DNA of 64,000 nt from Shinella sp. XGS7 (GTDB taxonomy: Bacteria; Pseudomonadota; Gammaproteobacteria; Burkholderiales; Burkholderiaceae_C): NCBI RefSeq assembly GCF_020535565.1, contig NZ_CP084758.1, positions 1,577,501 through 1,641,500 on the forward strand, in the 5' to 3' direction. Below, piece after piece: positions 43,146 through 51,161 of this stretch. Below the pieces are notes generated by a model. It saw only the letters and a list, made by a program, of their open reading frames with translations, was not told the origin of the DNA and searched no databases. How positions within the stretch are numbered: the first letter of the stretch is position 1; each line of letters starts with the position of its first letter. The translations under genes and the position numbers were made by a program.

Positions 43146-43884
43146 CCCACGCACACGGGCCTCCACGCATTCGTTCGAGCAGGGTTTCAACCTGGCGCCG
43201 GCCATCCTCGCTGTGCAGCAACTGCGACGGGGTGGAGCCATTGAGCTCAGGCAAAGGCTCCGAAAGCCAGGCATTCAACCAGGCAGAGAGGGTGGCCATG
43301 TCACGGTTACCACCGCCTTCCTCAACCATCCGGCCCAGTTTGTCCAACAGTTCCGCCTTGGTTGCGGCACCTTCAAAATCAGACACCTTCAAGAAGGGTT
43401 TTCGGAGCGCCTCTCTGAATCGAGCGAGTTGCCTCAGCGCGCCGCCAGGATCGTCGATGCTGGACCAGCCGGGTGTCGCTGGCTCGACCGTGTGGGCCAC
43501 GGGCATTCCGTGCGCATAGTGCACCTCGTGAATCGCGTACCAGGTCTCCTCCTCCGATTCGAACTCGATGACGCGGCAGTTCCAATACCGCTCAGGCACA
43601 TCGCCGCTGACTGAGTCGGACAGTTCGCGCTCGGCGTCAGCATCGCCGCGCGCGGCAACGGCTTGCTGCCAGTCCTCAAGTTTGCCGAGCTTGACCACGT
43701 CGTCGATCCCGATGTTCTCCAGCAAGCCGGCCAACAGGGTGAGTCGCTGGGCCTCGTCTAAGCAAAGCTTGCCGCGGACCATTTCAAGGCGACCGGGTAG
43801 GCGATTGAGTTTCTCCAGGCCTTCCGGCCCGGTCCACGTCCGGCCCACGCGACCGATGTTCCAACCGTTGTTCTCGTTTGTCAT
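43138..43884 (-). CDS. Hypothetical protein with C-terminal MbcA/ParS/Xre-like toxin-binding domain
   Basis: A 248-aa protein starting MTNENNGWNIGRVGRTWTGP. The middle (about 100-160) reads YWNCRVIEFESEEETWYAIH and EVHYAHGMPVAHTVEP. The last ~45 residues, LSAWLNAWLSEPLPELNGST then PSQLLHSEDGRRQVETLLER, resemble the toxin-binding C-terminal domain of Xre/MbcA/ParS antitoxins. No RES-domain toxin gene is adjacent, so it is not a standard pair. The downstream DUF4926-like gene overlaps it. Function is unknown. Confidence 0.55.
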   Translation of the reverse strand: MTNENNGWNIGRVGRTWTGPEGLEKLNRLPGRLEMVRGKLCLDEAQRLTLLAGLLENIGIDDVVKLGKLEDWQQAVAARGDADAERELSDSVSGDVPERYWNCRVIEFESEEETWYAIHEVHYAHGMPVAHTVEPATPGWSSIDDPGGALRQLARFREALRKPFLKVSDFEGAATKAELLDKLGRMVEEGGGNRDMATLSAWLNAWLSEPLPELNGSTPSQLLHSEDGRRQVETLLERMRGGPCAWDV

Positions 43885-43918
43885 GTGCGTGTGATGTCCA
43901 TGGGCGATTGGTCGGCGC

Positions 43919-44278
43919 TCAGGGTGCCTCGTCATACCAGGCGTCCCGCAGGTGTCCGATCTCGGATTTGGCGATGTCGGGCCAGTTGCGAATCCAGCCA
44001 TCGAAGGCTTCACGATCGGCTGCCGTGACACTGCCCCGTCGTGCGGCCACGAAGCCACAGTTGACCCCGCCTCCCAGACTCAGCGCGCGAGGCTCGATGA
44101 CCTGCTCGAGCAGTTGGTCGATGAATCGATCCTGCAGCTCGATCGACGGCGGCGCCCGCCAAGTCAGTTCGTAATCGAAGCCCAGGGTCTGGAACTCGCC
44201 GATGCGCAGCTTCTTGCGAAGCCGCCGAGAGCGCGTGCGCTTCGGTGGCGGCAGCACGATCAAGTCAGCCATATCCAT
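43919..44278 (-). CDS. YggL-like (DUF469) protein
   Basis: A 119-aa protein with the YggL features KRTRSRRLRKKLRIGEFQTL, GFDYELTWRAP, and the C-terminal FDGWIRNWPDIAKSEIGHLR with DAWY. YggL binds the 50S ribosomal subunit. Here it is a cargo copy next to genes of unknown function. Starts at either 44278 or 44272 are possible. It is upstream of, and in line with, the toxin-binding-domain gene by 34 bases. Confidence 0.8.
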   Translation of the reverse strand: MDMADLIVLPPPKRTRSRRLRKKLRIGEFQTLGFDYELTWRAPPSIELQDRFIDQLLEQVIEPRALSLGGGVNCGFVAARRGSVTAADREAFDGWIRNWPDIAKSEIGHLRDAWYDEAP

Positions 44279-44510
44279 TCCAGTTGGTGTCCTGCATCAC
44301 CGTGCGTGCTCGCCCCGGGGCTCTGCACAGTGGGTGGGTCAGTATCGAATCCATACAGGCGAAGTACGTTAAGTTGTTGATTTCATTGATGTTTATGATG
44401 CATCTTGCCGCAGAAAGTGGAGCCCGTCGAGTGTGTGCGGGCCTCACGTGCCTGCGGAGGAGTCGCCTCCGCGCACCCGTGCCACCAGACATCAAGTCCT
44501 TGGAGTCCCC

Positions 44511-45152
44511 ATGCAGATCAAAGATGTGCGTCCATCGTCCTTCGTCAAGCAGATTCGGTGCGATCGCTGCGACCGCCTGGCTGAGGTGGGTGATGCGGAG
44601 TTGGAGTTTCAAGAGTTCGTCAGCATCGACCTGAAGGCAGGCTACGCCTCCATCTTTGGCGATGGCAACCACGTCCAACTCGACCTGTGCCAGCACTGCC
44701 TCAAGGACGTTCTCGGACCGTGGCTGCGGATCGACGACCCGAGCGCCAAGAGCCTGGGCCTGTTCGACTCGAAACGGCGCGGCGGCGAGTTTCCGAATGC
44801 TGCGGACGCTTCGCTACAGGAGCCGGACGACATGCAGGTTCAAGACAGCATGCCACTCAATGAGCCGCCAGCGCTTCGGCAGCGGTTGTCCTCGCTTCAA
44901 GCCTTCTTCGGCCACAGCGTTCGGCTCTACTTCGCGCCGCTGACCGGCGCCGTGAGGGGCATCCGCTGGGAGTACCGACGACTCGAGTGGGCCAAAAGGC
45001 AACGCCGAAGGCGCCAGGCCGAGTTCGAGCGGCGCGGACGAGAGGCCATCAAACGCACCAATGCTGCTGGCGATGGGATTCCGGCTGACGCAGTCATCGA
45101 CAAATTGAGAGCCAAAGTCGCTCTGGCGCGTGATCGAAAGTTGGGGGAGTAG
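44511..45152 (+). CDS. Hypothetical zinc-ribbon protein, 213 aa
   Basis: ATG 44511 starts MQIKDVRPSSFVKQIRCDRC. The N-terminal half has a likely zinc site, CDRCD and LCQHCLKD, enclosing the conserved EFVSIDLKAGYASIFGDGNH. The C-terminal half is a charged helical region (RRQAEFERRGREAIKRTNAA). The N-terminal half is a known conserved hypothetical module in proteobacteria, as I recall. Its stop is two bases from the SNase-family start, so the two genes are co-transcribed. Confidence 0.55.
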   Translation: MQIKDVRPSSFVKQIRCDRCDRLAEVGDAELEFQEFVSIDLKAGYASIFGDGNHVQLDLCQHCLKDVLGPWLRIDDPSAKSLGLFDSKRRGGEFPNAADASLQEPDDMQVQDSMPLNEPPALRQRLSSLQAFFGHSVRLYFAPLTGAVRGIRWEYRRLEWAKRQRRRRQAEFERRGREAIKRTNAAGDGIPADAVIDKLRAKVALARDRKLGE

Positions 45153-45154
45153 GC

Positions 45155-45913
45155 GTGGCACATCTCGCTGGGAGAGTTCTCTGGGCAGGCCTGGCGTGGC
45201 TTAGCTTGGTCGCGCCAGTGTGGGCAACCGACACGATTCAAGGGCAGATCGTCAAGGTCGTTGGCGGCGACACCGTCACCCTCATCGATGCGCTACAGCG
45301 CGAGCACCAGCTGCGCCTGGCCTTCATCGACGCGCCCGCGCCCGGTCAGCCCTTCGCCGATGAAGCGCAATCGGCCCTGTCTGCCATGGTGCTCGGCAGA
45401 CAGGTGAAGGCTCAGGTTCGCGGGATGGACCGAAACGGCATCGCCGCAGTCGAGGTGGTCGAGCCCCATGGCCACGTCGTGAACCTCGAGCTGGTTCGCC
45501 GTGGCCTGGCTTGGCGCGACTATTTCGATGAGCAGAGCCATCCCAACCGCGAGCAGTATCAGGCCGCCCTGTCCGAAGCTCAGCGTGCGCGACAGGGCTT
45601 GTGGTCTCAGGATCGCGTGGAGGCACCTCGGGACTTTCGGGCTCGGGTCAGTCAGTACACACGCTGGTGGCTGTATGCAGTTGCTGGTCTGGCTTGCTTC
45701 ACCTTGGTTGGGCTCGTCTTCTCCATCTATGAGAAGCGGATCTCGGCCTGGCTCGAACGGCAAGACGAGATCACCAAGGCATCGGCTGAGTCCTACCGCC
45801 AGGCGCGCATGCAGGCCGAGGCAGAACAAGCAGAGCGGGACCGGACGCGGGAGATCGCCAATCAGGAGATGGATCGACTCGCGGCCGAGCGCCGGCGTCG
45901 AGAGTCCTTGTAG
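45155..45913 (+). CDS. SNase-family nuclease-like membrane protein
   Basis: A 252-aa protein with a GTG start. A signal peptide (WAGLAWLSLVAPVWA) is followed by a staphylococcal-nuclease-like domain: VKVVGGDTVTLIDA, LRLAFIDAPAPGQPFADEA and VVNLELVRRGLAW. The typical DGDT is GGDT, so the first Asp is replaced. A membrane helix (WWLYAVAGLACFTLVGLVFSI) and a charged coiled coil (RQARMQAEAEQAERDRTREI) follow. Anchored at the membrane with the nuclease domain outside, it could act on incoming DNA. Activity is uncertain because of the changed motif. Confidence 0.75.
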   Translation: MAHLAGRVLWAGLAWLSLVAPVWATDTIQGQIVKVVGGDTVTLIDALQREHQLRLAFIDAPAPGQPFADEAQSALSAMVLGRQVKAQVRGMDRNGIAAVEVVEPHGHVVNLELVRRGLAWRDYFDEQSHPNREQYQAALSEAQRARQGLWSQDRVEAPRDFRARVSQYTRWWLYAVAGLACFTLVGLVFSIYEKRISAWLERQDEITKASAESYRQARMQAEAEQAERDRTREIANQEMDRLAAERRRRESL

Positions 45914-45922
45914 CGCGCCTGC

Positions 45923-46963
45923 CTACTGCCCTTGTTCGGTCGCTGCAGCCAGGCTCTCACCGACCCGAGGCCACGCCCTGTTGAGGGCATCCAAGCCAAC
46001 GTCCAAGGCCTTGCGCCAAGCAGGGCCGCGTGCACGTGTCGAGGCAACCATCTCGACGATGGTGTCAGGATCTCGCTGCACGAAGTAGTCAATCAGCGCC
46101 GCGGCCTGGGCGATATCCTTTTTCGTCTTTGATCGGCTGTCCCCGGTCCGTTCGGCGGCCACGAGCAGTTTGCCCACGGCGTAGGTGGCCGGGGCTGGTA
46201 GGTTGACGACGATGGCCGAGGTACTGCCCAGCAGGGCCGCCGGGATGGGCGCTTCAAGCGCCAGCTCCATGAAGCGTAGCGGCTGCAGGGTCACGTTCAG
46301 CGCACGGCATTCGACCGGTGCGTCACCGGTGCGCGTCCGGGAGGTTAGCCAGTCCAGATCGAAGTCCGGCTCGTCCGGCTTGACGTAGCGTGTTCCAGAG
46401 TTCACCGGCACAAAGCCCATCTGCAGGGACTCGATCGCCGAGTGTGCATCGACGCGGGCGTTCGGCGCCACAGCCAATGAGAGGTTTCTGCCCGCGTGGG
46501 CGAAGTCCAGATCGACCGTCTGGCCAGGATCACCCCAGAGCACGCCCAAGACGTTCTGGTAGGCCAAAAAGGCATGTGTGCCTACGACGAGGGCGCCGGC
46601 GGAGAACACGCCGTGATCGGCAAGGCGCTTCAGCACGCGGAAATGCTTCGGTGCGACGGTGTAGCAGCCCAAGGCTGCAGCTGCGTTGGACAGCTTGCGC
46701 AAGTGCGCCTGGTTCGCAACGGCCGTCTCGTCGTGGGCAGCTTCGATGAGTGCGCGGGTTGCCTCGTCATCCGGACCGACATAGATCTGCTCGAGGCCGG
46801 CCGGGCCCTTGCGCTGGTAGTAGTGGTACCGCTTGCCGTGAATCAGCTTCGACGCGAAGCCACCTGGAAGGTCGGCGGGTGATCGATTGAGCTGCGCCAT
46901 CCGGGCTGCGGAGAGCACGGAGGAGTAGGCGGCCTGAGCTGCCAGGCTGTTGTCTGTGAACAT
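45923..46963 (-). CDS. GSU2403-family nucleotidyltransferase-fold protein
   Basis: A 346-aa protein. MFTDNSLAAQAAYSSVLSAA and RYHYYQRKGPAGLEQIYVGP are typical of the GSU2403 family, a nucleotidyltransferase fold. The core GALVVGTHAFLAYQNVLGVL and QTVDLDFAHAGRNL contain the Gly-Asp-x-Asp-like strand (DLDF). The C-terminal part KTKKDIAQAAALIDYFVQRD is the helical tail. Such proteins resemble AbiEii-type toxins in fold. The gene is convergent with the SNase gene, 9 bases apart, and an inverted repeat precedes its start. Confidence 0.8.
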   Translation of the reverse strand: MFTDNSLAAQAAYSSVLSAARMAQLNRSPADLPGGFASKLIHGKRYHYYQRKGPAGLEQIYVGPDDEATRALIEAAHDETAVANQAHLRKLSNAAAALGCYTVAPKHFRVLKRLADHGVFSAGALVVGTHAFLAYQNVLGVLWGDPGQTVDLDFAHAGRNLSLAVAPNARVDAHSAIESLQMGFVPVNSGTRYVKPDEPDFDLDWLTSRTRTGDAPVECRALNVTLQPLRFMELALEAPIPAALLGSTSAIVVNLPAPATYAVGKLLVAAERTGDSRSKTKKDIAQAAALIDYFVQRDPDTIVEMVASTRARGPAWRKALDVGLDALNRAWPRVGESLAAATEQGQ

Positions 46964-46970
46964 GTTTCTA

Positions 46971-46995
46971 TACTACCTTTTTTATAGAGGTAGTA
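46971..46995. promoter_or_regulatory. Inverted repeat TACTACCT-N9-AGGTAGTA before the nucleotidyltransferase gene
   Basis: TACTACCT (46971-46978) and AGGTAGTA (46988-46995) are perfect inverted copies with 9 bases between. It lies 8 bases upstream of the ATG at 46963, where it would overlap the promoter or 5' leader. It is a likely operator; the regulator is unknown. Confidence 0.6.
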
Positions 46996-47342
46996 CATCA
47001 ACTTCAGACCGCAGTTTTAGTCGCCCGTCATGCCGGGGTCACTTCAGATCAGGTCTTTTTGAGGAACAACCCCCAGACCCAGCAGGCGATCGCATGTCCG
47101 AAACGCAATTGCGCGCTAAAGACAAATCGCTACCCGAGACGAACTTCAAGAGTTTGCGCTTGTTGATGCACACGCTGCGGCACAGCTTCGCAGTCTCGAG
47201 GCTCGCGTTCCGGTGCTGGCAACCCAGGTTAGGACTGAACCAGTCCCGCACCAGGCTCAAATGAGTCCGACAATTTCAAACCCAATCAAACAGGACCAAA
47301 CCCTATAGAACCAGCTGGAAGTGGCGTAGACTGTGTTCAGTT
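46996..47342 (+). other. Gap upstream of the methylation-associated operon
   Basis: About 350 bases with no supported gene. On the plus strand there is a short open stretch with HTLRHSFA (47170-47193), which resembles the tyrosine-recombinase box motif but has no neighbours to match. The region should hold the promoter of the operon starting at 47382; the AT-rich part is about 47262-47310. Confidence 0.4.
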
Positions 47343-47359
47343 GCCGCCACTCTGGCGGC
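47343..47359. promoter_or_regulatory. Inverted repeat GCCGCCA-CTC-TGGCGGC
   Basis: A perfect 7-bp inverted repeat around CTC lies 22 bases upstream of the HTH gene start at 47382. It could be the binding site of that HTH protein or a 5'-leader hairpin. There is no T-run, so it is not a terminator. Confidence 0.5.
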
Positions 47360-47381
47360 GCATTTCTGTTTGGATGCAGAC

Positions 47382-47597
47382 ATGGACGACCGCTGGCTCT
47401 CTGTCGATGAAATCGCCGACTACCTCGGCGTAGCCAAAGACACCATCTACACCTGGGTGACCTCCAAGGGCATGCCGGGGCACAAGGTTGGGCGCTTCTG
47501 GAAGTTCAAGAAAGAAGACGTGGACGCCTGGGTGCGCGAGGGCGGTGCCGCTGCCAGCAGTGATGACTTTGACGACAAGGAGCCCCGCAATGCCTAA
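47382..47597 (+). CDS. mad1: MADS-type helix-turn-helix regulator (excisionase-like)
   Basis: A 71-aa protein, MDDRWLSVDEIADYLGVAKD then TIYTWVTSKGMPGHKVGRFW, a complete excisionase/MerR-type HTH. An in-frame TTG at 47370 would add four residues. The stop overlaps the methylase start by 8 bases. In published methylation-associated defence systems, as I recall, the first gene is a small HTH protein with a regulatory role. The inverted repeat just upstream is a candidate binding site. Single-domain excisionase-like proteins can also be phage recombination factors, but the operon context argues for regulation. Confidence 0.8.
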   Translation: MDDRWLSVDEIADYLGVAKDTIYTWVTSKGMPGHKVGRFWKFKKEDVDAWVREGGAAASSDDFDDKEPRNA

Positions 47598-49638
47598 GCA
47601 GCGCTCCGCACAGGACAACAACGATATGAGCGACCTTGATCAAGAAGCCCAAGCGCCCGAGAGCGCGCTCGAAGAGGGCAAGGTCTTTGACTACATCACC
47701 GGCAACCCGGTGAAGGACAGCGACAAAGAGCAAGTCCGCCAGCGCATCGCCCGCGCCATCATTCATGAGTACGGCATTGCCGCCGAAGACATGGAGCCTG
47801 ACTTCAAGGTCAAGGTGCTGGGCAAAAACCGCAAGCTCGACATCGCCATCTTCAAGCCTGGCCAAGCGCACACGGTGGACAACCTCTACCGCGCAGTGGT
47901 GGTGGAGAAAGAACCCAAGCTCGGCACCAAAGGTGCCTATCGCATGCGTGATCCGGAAGAGGCACGCAAAGAGTTCGAGGTGCTGGAAACCGTGATGGCA
48001 GAAGTCGAAAGCTGCGACTACGGCCTGTGGACCAACGGCCTGGAGTTCTTCTTCTTCAAGAAAGAAGTCACCCGCTTCGACACCAAGTTCAAGCCCATCG
48101 GCGACTGGCCCCTGGGTGACGACACCTTCAGCGTTGAAGGCCGCTCCATGGGGCGCCTGCGTCGTGCCGATCCGGTCATGCTGCGTACGGCCTTCCGCCG
48201 CTGCCACAACTACATCCACGGCAACGAAGGCATGCCTAAGGATGCGGCCTTCTGGCAGTTCCTGTACCTCATCTTCTGCAAGATGTATGACGAGCAGCAG
48301 TCCAACGATGCGCGTCGCTTCTGGGTGGGGCCGTTTGAGCCGTTTGAAGCCGCGGGACGGGAGCAAATCCGCCTGCGCATCAAGCCGCTTTTTGAGGCAG
48401 TGAAGAAGAAGTACGACGGTCTTTTCAAGGGCAACGAAGAGATCACCTTGTCCGACCGCGCACTGGCCTTCATCGTCTCCGAACTGGCACGCTACGACTT
48501 TGGTCGCACCGATGTGGACGCCAAGGGCACGGCCTACCAAGAAATCGTTGGCACCAACCTGCGTGGAGATCGCGGGCAATACTTCACCCCACGTGGTGCT
48601 ATCAGGCTGGTGGTTCAAATGCTGGCGCCAAAAGAACATGAACGTGTGTTCGATTCATCCTGCGGTACCGGCGGCTTCTTGGTCGAGACCTTGAACTACT
48701 TGAACAAGGTCTTCCACGAAGAAAAGAGCATCAAAGCGGGTGACGAGAATACCGAAGAATTTATCTCCATCCGGGACAGGTTGGCCAAATTCGCCGCCAA
48801 TAATCTATTCGGTGCTGATTTTGACCCTTTTTTGGTGCGAGCTGCACAGATGAACGTGATGATGGCTGGCAATTCGCTGGGGCGTCTCTATCACATGAAT
48901 TCGCTGGAGTTTCCTCGCGGAGACCTGGCAGGTTTGCAATCTGCAAAAGAGAATATTCCCCTGGGCACAATCGATGTCTTGTTGACTAATCCTCCTTTCG
49001 GCTCTGATATCCCAATTACTGAGACCAGTATTTTGGATCAGTACGAATTGGCGCGGGATTGGAAGCCGTCGTCTGATGGTGGAGGCTTCTACAACACCGG
49101 ACGATTGAAGAAGGCGGTGTCTCCAGAAGTTTTGTTTATTGAACGTTGTGTGAAGTGGCTCAGGCCCGGTGGGCGCATGGGCATTGTCCTTCCTGACGGC
49201 ATGTTGGGCAATCCTGGCGATGAGTACATCCGCTACTGGATTCTTCGCCATTGCTGGGTACTCGCCAGCATAGACTTGCCGGTAGAGTCCTTCATCGTGG
49301 AGGCTAACGTCAACATCCTGACCAGTTTGCTCTTCCTGAAACGCAAACCGGAGGAAGTGATCCGGGCTGAAGACCTGGGTCAGAAAAGGGATTATCCGGT
49401 GTTCATGGCCGTAGCCGATAAGGTGGGCTTCGACCGTCGTGGCAATACGCTCTACAAGCGCCACCCTGACGGCGAAGAAATCCTGGTGGATGTTAGTCAT
49501 GAAGAGAAGGTCCGTATCGGCGGTGCCCTGCAAGTGCGAACGCTGCATCGCAAGGAGCGCATCCTTGACGACGACTTGCCGGAGATCGCCAAGGCCTATG
49601 CCGAGTTCCGCGCCCAGCATCCGGAGCCTGGCAAATGA
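47590..49638 (+). CDS. mad2: N6-adenine DNA methyltransferase, HsdM-like (MADS methylase)
   Basis: A 682-aa protein starting MPKQRSAQDNNDMSDLDQEA. It has an N-terminal type I restriction R-like recognition part (FDYITGNPVKDSD, VEKEPKLGTKGAYRMRDPEE), a helical middle, and an N6-methylase core with DSSCGTGGFLVETLNYL (SAM motif near 355-362) and NPPFG (catalytic, residues 467-471). GQYFTPRGAIRLVV is typical of HsdM. It is expected to mark host DNA, with the specificity subunit at 49721. The original frame to 47488 is a shadow. It overlaps mad1 by 8 bases. Confidence 0.92.
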   Translation: MPKQRSAQDNNDMSDLDQEAQAPESALEEGKVFDYITGNPVKDSDKEQVRQRIARAIIHEYGIAAEDMEPDFKVKVLGKNRKLDIAIFKPGQAHTVDNLYRAVVVEKEPKLGTKGAYRMRDPEEARKEFEVLETVMAEVESCDYGLWTNGLEFFFFKKEVTRFDTKFKPIGDWPLGDDTFSVEGRSMGRLRRADPVMLRTAFRRCHNYIHGNEGMPKDAAFWQFLYLIFCKMYDEQQSNDARRFWVGPFEPFEAAGREQIRLRIKPLFEAVKKKYDGLFKGNEEITLSDRALAFIVSELARYDFGRTDVDAKGTAYQEIVGTNLRGDRGQYFTPRGAIRLVVQMLAPKEHERVFDSSCGTGGFLVETLNYLNKVFHEEKSIKAGDENTEEFISIRDRLAKFAANNLFGADFDPFLVRAAQMNVMMAGNSLGRLYHMNSLEFPRGDLAGLQSAKENIPLGTIDVLLTNPPFGSDIPITETSILDQYELARDWKPSSDGGGFYNTGRLKKAVSPEVLFIERCVKWLRPGGRMGIVLPDGMLGNPGDEYIRYWILRHCWVLASIDLPVESFIVEANVNILTSLLFLKRKPEEVIRAEDLGQKRDYPVFMAVADKVGFDRRGNTLYKRHPDGEEILVDVSHEEKVRIGGALQVRTLHRKERILDDDLPEIAKAYAEFRAQHPEPGK

Positions 49639-49724
49639 TTCAGGGAATGAGTTTCACAGAATCGACGCTTGCAGGAATGTGCGCTTCTCCTTTGGTTTGG
49701 AAAACTTTGGAGTCTGATGCATGA
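49635..49724 (+). CDS. 29-codon ORF coupled to both the methylase and specificity genes
   Basis: The ATG overlaps the methylase stop as ATGA (49635-49638) and its own TGA overlaps the next ATG (49721) in the same way. The peptide begins MIQGMSFTESTLAGMCASPL and ends WKTLESDA. No domain is recognised. The exact ATGA-ATGA linkage suggests translation as a coupling ORF or a remnant of a lost gene; it may not give a functional product. The 8-gene MADS, as I recall, has two further genes at this place. Confidence 0.4.
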   Translation: MIQGMSFTESTLAGMCASPLVWKTLESDA

Positions 49725-51160
49725 CGTTCGCAAACTTCAAGAATGCCCGCGTCGTTCGGTCCGGTTGGCTTGAAGAGGGCGGGCGACGTTTGGATTGCAA
49801 CCCTTATATGTCAGGAGCACTTGAGGCTCGGGAGACTTTGCGAAAACTGACGGCTCGCAAGGATCCGCTTGCTAGCCTTACGGCTGGTCACGCAGGTGGA
49901 ATTTATAACGGCCCTATCTTCAAGAGAAACTACGTTGAATCTCCTGAAGATGGAGTGCCGTTCATTAGTAGCGGGTCAATGCTTCAGGCCGACCTTAGTG
50001 GTTTGCCGCTGTTGCGGCGTAAAGATGCTGAGTCAACACGCCTATCCTATTTGCGCCTGAAGCCTGGAATGACGATGATTTCTTGCTCAGGCACTATCGG
50101 GCGCATGTGCTACGTCCGTCCAGACATGGATGGCGTCTGGTCGTCGCAGGATGTCCTCAAGGTGGCACCTGATCCCAGCTTGGTGCCGCCTGGCTACCTC
50201 TACGCTTTTCTATCTGGCCGTTTCGGGGTTCCGCTCGTGGTCTCTGGAACTTACGGTGCCATCATTCAGCATATTGAGCCTGAGCACATTGCTGATTTGC
50301 CTGTTCCTAGATTTGGATCTGAATTTGAAAATCAGATTAACTGCAAAATCGAGGAGGCTGGTAGGAGACTTTCTAATTACCAGGCTCTATTGGAGGGTGC
50401 GACTTCTCGATTGTTCTCCAGTGCAGGTGTTCCAAATCCATCGCCATCCGAATGGCGTGAGGATAAGCGTGATACGGGGTTTATGATTTCCTCTTCCAAG
50501 CTTGAGCCACTGCGGGCGTGGAATCACTCTCAACGCGTTCGTGGCATCGTTGATGCGATCGAGGCAAGGGACTTTAGCGTATTAGGCGACGTGATTGATC
50601 TGGATTGGATTCGCTGGCGCGTTATGTTTAAGCGAATTGATGCTGACCAAGAGAATGGGATAGAGGTTTTGTCGCAGAAGCCTCTATTCCATCTATTTCC
50701 AGAGGGGCGTTGGATTAGTAGGAGTTATTTGCTAAATCATTCGCCACGCTACGTTGTTCCGGATAGAACAATTATTGTTGCCAAGCAAGGAACCCTCGGT
50801 GAGGATGAGCTGTTTTGTCGCTGTGAGTTCATTACCGGTGAACGTGCACTTAACAGAGCCTACACAGACCATTGCATGCGTATCGTTGCACGCCCGCAAG
50901 AAATTGAGCCGGGCTATCTTTTTGCATTTCTGCGATCAAATGCTGGTTTCCGGATCCTTAGAGGGCTTGCCGAAGGTTCTAAACAGCAGGATTTGCATTG
51001 GCGGACAGTTCCTGAAATTTCAATTCCTCGTTTGTCAGCAATCGAAGAAAAGGAAATTTCTGACATGGTCTATCGCGCGTATGCCGATCGAAACTTGGCA
51101 GTTGATCTAATGATGCAAGCAACGCGTACAGTGGAATCGAAAATTATGATGGGGGAGTGA
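49721..51160 (+). CDS. mad5: HsdS-like DNA specificity subunit (MADS)
   Basis: A 479-aa protein with two target-recognition-type halves. The first contains GGIYNGPIFKRNYVESPEDG, MTMISCSGTIGRMCYVRP and a central coiled-coil-like INCKIEEAGRRLSNYQALLE. The second contains SRSYLLNHSPRYVVPDRTII and VAKQGTLGEDELFC, with ERALNRAYTDHCMRIVARP. The gene is clearly less GC-rich than its neighbours, which is usual for specificity genes that evolve by domain exchange. It presumably gives the methylase its target sequence. The start overlaps the 29-codon ORF. Confidence 0.88.
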   Translation: MTFANFKNARVVRSGWLEEGGRRLDCNPYMSGALEARETLRKLTARKDPLASLTAGHAGGIYNGPIFKRNYVESPEDGVPFISSGSMLQADLSGLPLLRRKDAESTRLSYLRLKPGMTMISCSGTIGRMCYVRPDMDGVWSSQDVLKVAPDPSLVPPGYLYAFLSGRFGVPLVVSGTYGAIIQHIEPEHIADLPVPRFGSEFENQINCKIEEAGRRLSNYQALLEGATSRLFSSAGVPNPSPSEWREDKRDTGFMISSSKLEPLRAWNHSQRVRGIVDAIEARDFSVLGDVIDLDWIRWRVMFKRIDADQENGIEVLSQKPLFHLFPEGRWISRSYLLNHSPRYVVPDRTIIVAKQGTLGEDELFCRCEFITGERALNRAYTDHCMRIVARPQEIEPGYLFAFLRSNAGFRILRGLAEGSKQQDLHWRTVPEISIPRLSAIEEKEISDMVYRAYADRNLAVDLMMQATRTVESKIMMGE

Positions 51161-51161
51161 T

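Noticed and set aside
44341..44362. Possible second LexA box near CTGTATGGATTCGATACTG (minus strand)
   Set aside because: The right half-site is not ACAG and the spacing is not 8, so it does not meet the consensus.
47167..47193. HTLRHSFA, similar to the tyrosine-recombinase box II motif
   Set aside because: Only one short motif is present in a short open frame, with no upstream or downstream recombinase sequence. A remnant is possible but not supported.
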